From positions 1 through 5,851 of the forward strand of contig JBHHZM010000168.1 of NCBI GenBank assembly GCA_046758065.1: a DNA stretch of 5,851 bases, in the 5' to 3' direction. The DNA comes from JBHHZM01 sp046758065. GTDB taxonomy: Bacteria; Pseudomonadota; Alphaproteobacteria; JAAXGF01. Both the position numbers and the translations under genes were made by a program. The notes below the pieces were generated by a model. The model saw nothing but the letters and a program-made list of their open reading frames with translations. It searched no databases and had not been told where the DNA came from. Below, piece after piece: positions 4,596 to 5,851 of this stretch (the stretch's first letter is position 1; every line of letters begins with the position of its first letter).

Positions 4596-5851
4596 ATGAG
4601 CGAAGCGGCCGAGACCGTCCCGGCCGGGGACGAGGGCGAACGCAAGAAGCTTTACGAGATCGGCGAGATCCCGCCCCTGGGCCACGTGCCCGAGCAAATG
4701 TACGCTTGGGCGATCCGCCGTGAGCGCCACGGCGAGCCCGACCGAGCGATGCAGGTCGAAACCGTGCCGACGCCCGACATCGATTCGGACGAGGTGCTGG
4801 TGATGGTGATGGCGGCGGGGGTCAACTACAACGGCGTCTGGGCGGCGCTGGGCATGCCGATCTCGCCGTTCGACATCCACAAGGCCGACTACCACGTCGC
4901 CGGCTCCGACGCCGCCGGCGTGGTCTGGAAGGTCGGCCGCCGGGTGACGCGCTGGAAGGTCGGCGACGAGGTCGTGGCGCACTGCAACCAGGACGACGGC
5001 GACGACGAGGAGTGCAACGGCGGCGATCCCATGCTATCGCCCTCCCAGCGCATCTGGGGCTACGAGACCCCCGACGGCTCGTTTGCCCAGTTCGCCCGGG
5101 TGCAGTCGCGCCAGCTCATGCCGCGGCCCCGGCACCTGACCTGGGAGGAAAGCGGCTGCTATGTGCTGACGCTCGCCACCGCGTATCGCATGCTGTTCGG
5201 CCACCGCCCGCATATCCTGCGCCCGGGACACAACGTGCTGGTCTGGGGCGGGGCCGGCGGGCTCGGCTCGATGGCCGTCCAGCTCATCGCCACCGCCGGC
5301 GCCAACGCCATCGCGGTGATCTCCGACGACGACAAGCGCGACTTCGTCATGTCGCTGGGCGCCAAGGCGGCGATCAACCGCAAGAAGTTCGACTGCTGGG
5401 GCCAGTGCCCCGACATCGACGATGCGGAAGGCTACGCCGCCTACGCCAGGAAGGTGCGCGAATTCGGCAAGGCGATCTGGGCGGTCACCGGCAAGGGCAA
5501 CGACGTCGATTTCGTCTTCGAGCACCCCGGCGAGCAGACCTTTCCGGTGTCGTGCTTCGTCGTCAAGCGCGGCGGCATGGTGGTGTTCTGCGCCGGTACC
5601 ACCGGCTACAACCTGACCTTCGACGCGCGCTTCGTGTGGATGCGCCAGAAACGCATCCAGGGCAGCCACTTCGCCAATCTCAAGCAGGCGGCGCAGGCCA
5701 ACCGGCTGATGATCGACCGCCGGATCGACCCCTGCATGAGCGAGGTCTTCGCCTGGCGCGACATCCCGCGCGCCCATATGAAGATGCTGAGGAACGAGCA
5801 CAAGCCGGGCAACATGGCGGTGCTGGTGCAGGCCAAAACGCCGGGCCTGCG
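4596..5851 (+). CDS. ccr: Crotonyl-CoA carboxylase/reductase (C-terminus cut by the window edge)
   Basis: The enzyme reductively carboxylates crotonyl-CoA with CO2 and NADPH to (2S)-ethylmalonyl-CoA, the committed step of the ethylmalonyl-CoA pathway. 418 complete codons are visible; family members are about 430 residues, so only roughly the last 10-15 are missing. It belongs to the medium-chain dehydrogenase/reductase fold. LYEIGEIPPLGHVPEQMYAW (19-38) is the typical Ccr opening. GVNYNG (75-80) and the acidic CNQDDGDDEECNGGDP (130-145) follow, the latter diagnostic of alphaproteobacterial Ccr. The NADPH-binding loop is VWGGAGGLGS (216-225), and VFEHPGEQTF (307-316) and GSHFANLKQA (356-365) mark the C-terminal half. 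CO2-pocket residues reported for the Kitasatospora enzyme (Asn81, Phe170, Glu171, His365) appear to correspond to Asn77, Tyr156, Glu157 and His358; this alignment is by eye. It is divergent from ecm, whose product acts downstream of it after epimerisation. Confidence 0.97.
   Translation, partial: MSEAAETVPAGDEGERKKLYEIGEIPPLGHVPEQMYAWAIRRERHGEPDRAMQVETVPTPDIDSDEVLVMVMAAGVNYNGVWAALGMPISPFDIHKADYHVAGSDAAGVVWKVGRRVTRWKVGDEVVAHCNQDDGDDEECNGGDPMLSPSQRIWGYETPDGSFAQFARVQSRQLMPRPRHLTWEESGCYVLTLATAYRMLFGHRPHILRPGHNVLVWGGAGGLGSMAVQLIATAGANAIAVISDDDKRDFVMSLGAKAAINRKKFDCWGQCPDIDDAEGYAAYARKVREFGKAIWAVTGKGNDVDFVFEHPGEQTFPVSCFVVKRGGMVVFCAGTTGYNLTFDARFVWMRQKRIQGSHFANLKQAAQANRLMIDRRIDPCMSEVFAWRDIPRAHMKMLRNEHKPGNMAVLVQAKTPGL

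Noticed and set aside
4421..4645. A 75-residue N-terminal extension of Ecm from ATG 4645
   Set aside because: It would overlap the ccr start and the promoter region, has no family similarity, and a good ribosome site precedes ATG 4420.
2615..4723. A 702-codon open frame on the plus strand opposite ecm
   Set aside because: It is antisense to a clear Ecm coding sequence, its translation is Arg/His/Asp/Ala-rich with no recognisable family, and long antisense frames are common in GC-rich DNA.
3318..4982. A 554-codon open frame on the minus strand across the ecm/ccr junction
   Set aside because: It overlaps both real genes and their control region, is Arg-rich, and matches no family.
5034..5801. 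A 255-codon open frame antisense to ccr
   Set aside because: The plus-strand ccr reading is unambiguous; this frame is its complement, His/Val/Gly-rich without domain motifs.
1..5851. Search for CRISPR repeats, insertion sequences, attachment sites, RNA genes, toxin-antitoxin or defence genes
   Set aside because: No spaced direct repeats, transposase motifs, tRNA-like cloverleaf or small-gene pairs of those kinds were seen; the window is filled by six metabolic and regulatory genes.

Overview
The window is GC-rich, gene-dense chromosomal DNA that looks alphaproteobacterial. Two genes make this clear: a divergent pair encoding ethylmalonyl-CoA mutase (ecm/meaA, minus strand) and crotonyl-CoA carboxylase/reductase (ccr, plus strand, cut by the right edge). 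These are signature enzymes of the ethylmalonyl-CoA pathway, which replaces the glyoxylate shunt in many alphaproteobacteria and some actinobacteria when they grow on acetate, C1 compounds or polyhydroxybutyrate-derived acetyl-CoA. The exact genus cannot be told from this sequence.

Layout from left to right: (1) 1-733, minus strand: an ECF sigma factor gene followed by the start of a probable anti-sigma factor gene, joined by a 4-base ATGA overlap. A leader of about 110 bases holds a candidate ECF-type promoter (about 841-870). (2) 917-1774, minus: a DUF4743-Nudix hydrolase of the type linked to removal of damaged thiamin diphosphate. (3) 1850-2395, plus: a RimJ/RimL-like GNAT acetyltransferase, divergent from the Nudix gene and convergent, with only 6 bases between stops, with (4) ecm, 2402-4420, minus. 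(5) 4421-4595: a 175-base divergent control region. (6) ccr from 4596 to the right edge, lacking only its last few codons.

Ccr makes (2S)-ethylmalonyl-CoA from crotonyl-CoA, CO2 and NADPH. After epimerisation (epimerase not in this window) Ecm rearranges it to methylsuccinyl-CoA using adenosylcobalamin. The intergenic region has candidate divergent promoters whose -35 sides face each other, a sequence resembling the RamB/ScfR acyl-CoA regulator site lying across both -35 regions, and a near-perfect 22-bp dyad in the ccr leader. These sites are the most interesting non-coding signals here.

I see no mobile element, CRISPR array, tRNA, rRNA or defence system, and no gene-free stretch longer than 300 bases. 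The genes belong to recognisable families. I do not find an undescribed system, and the findings are mainly regulatory hypotheses.
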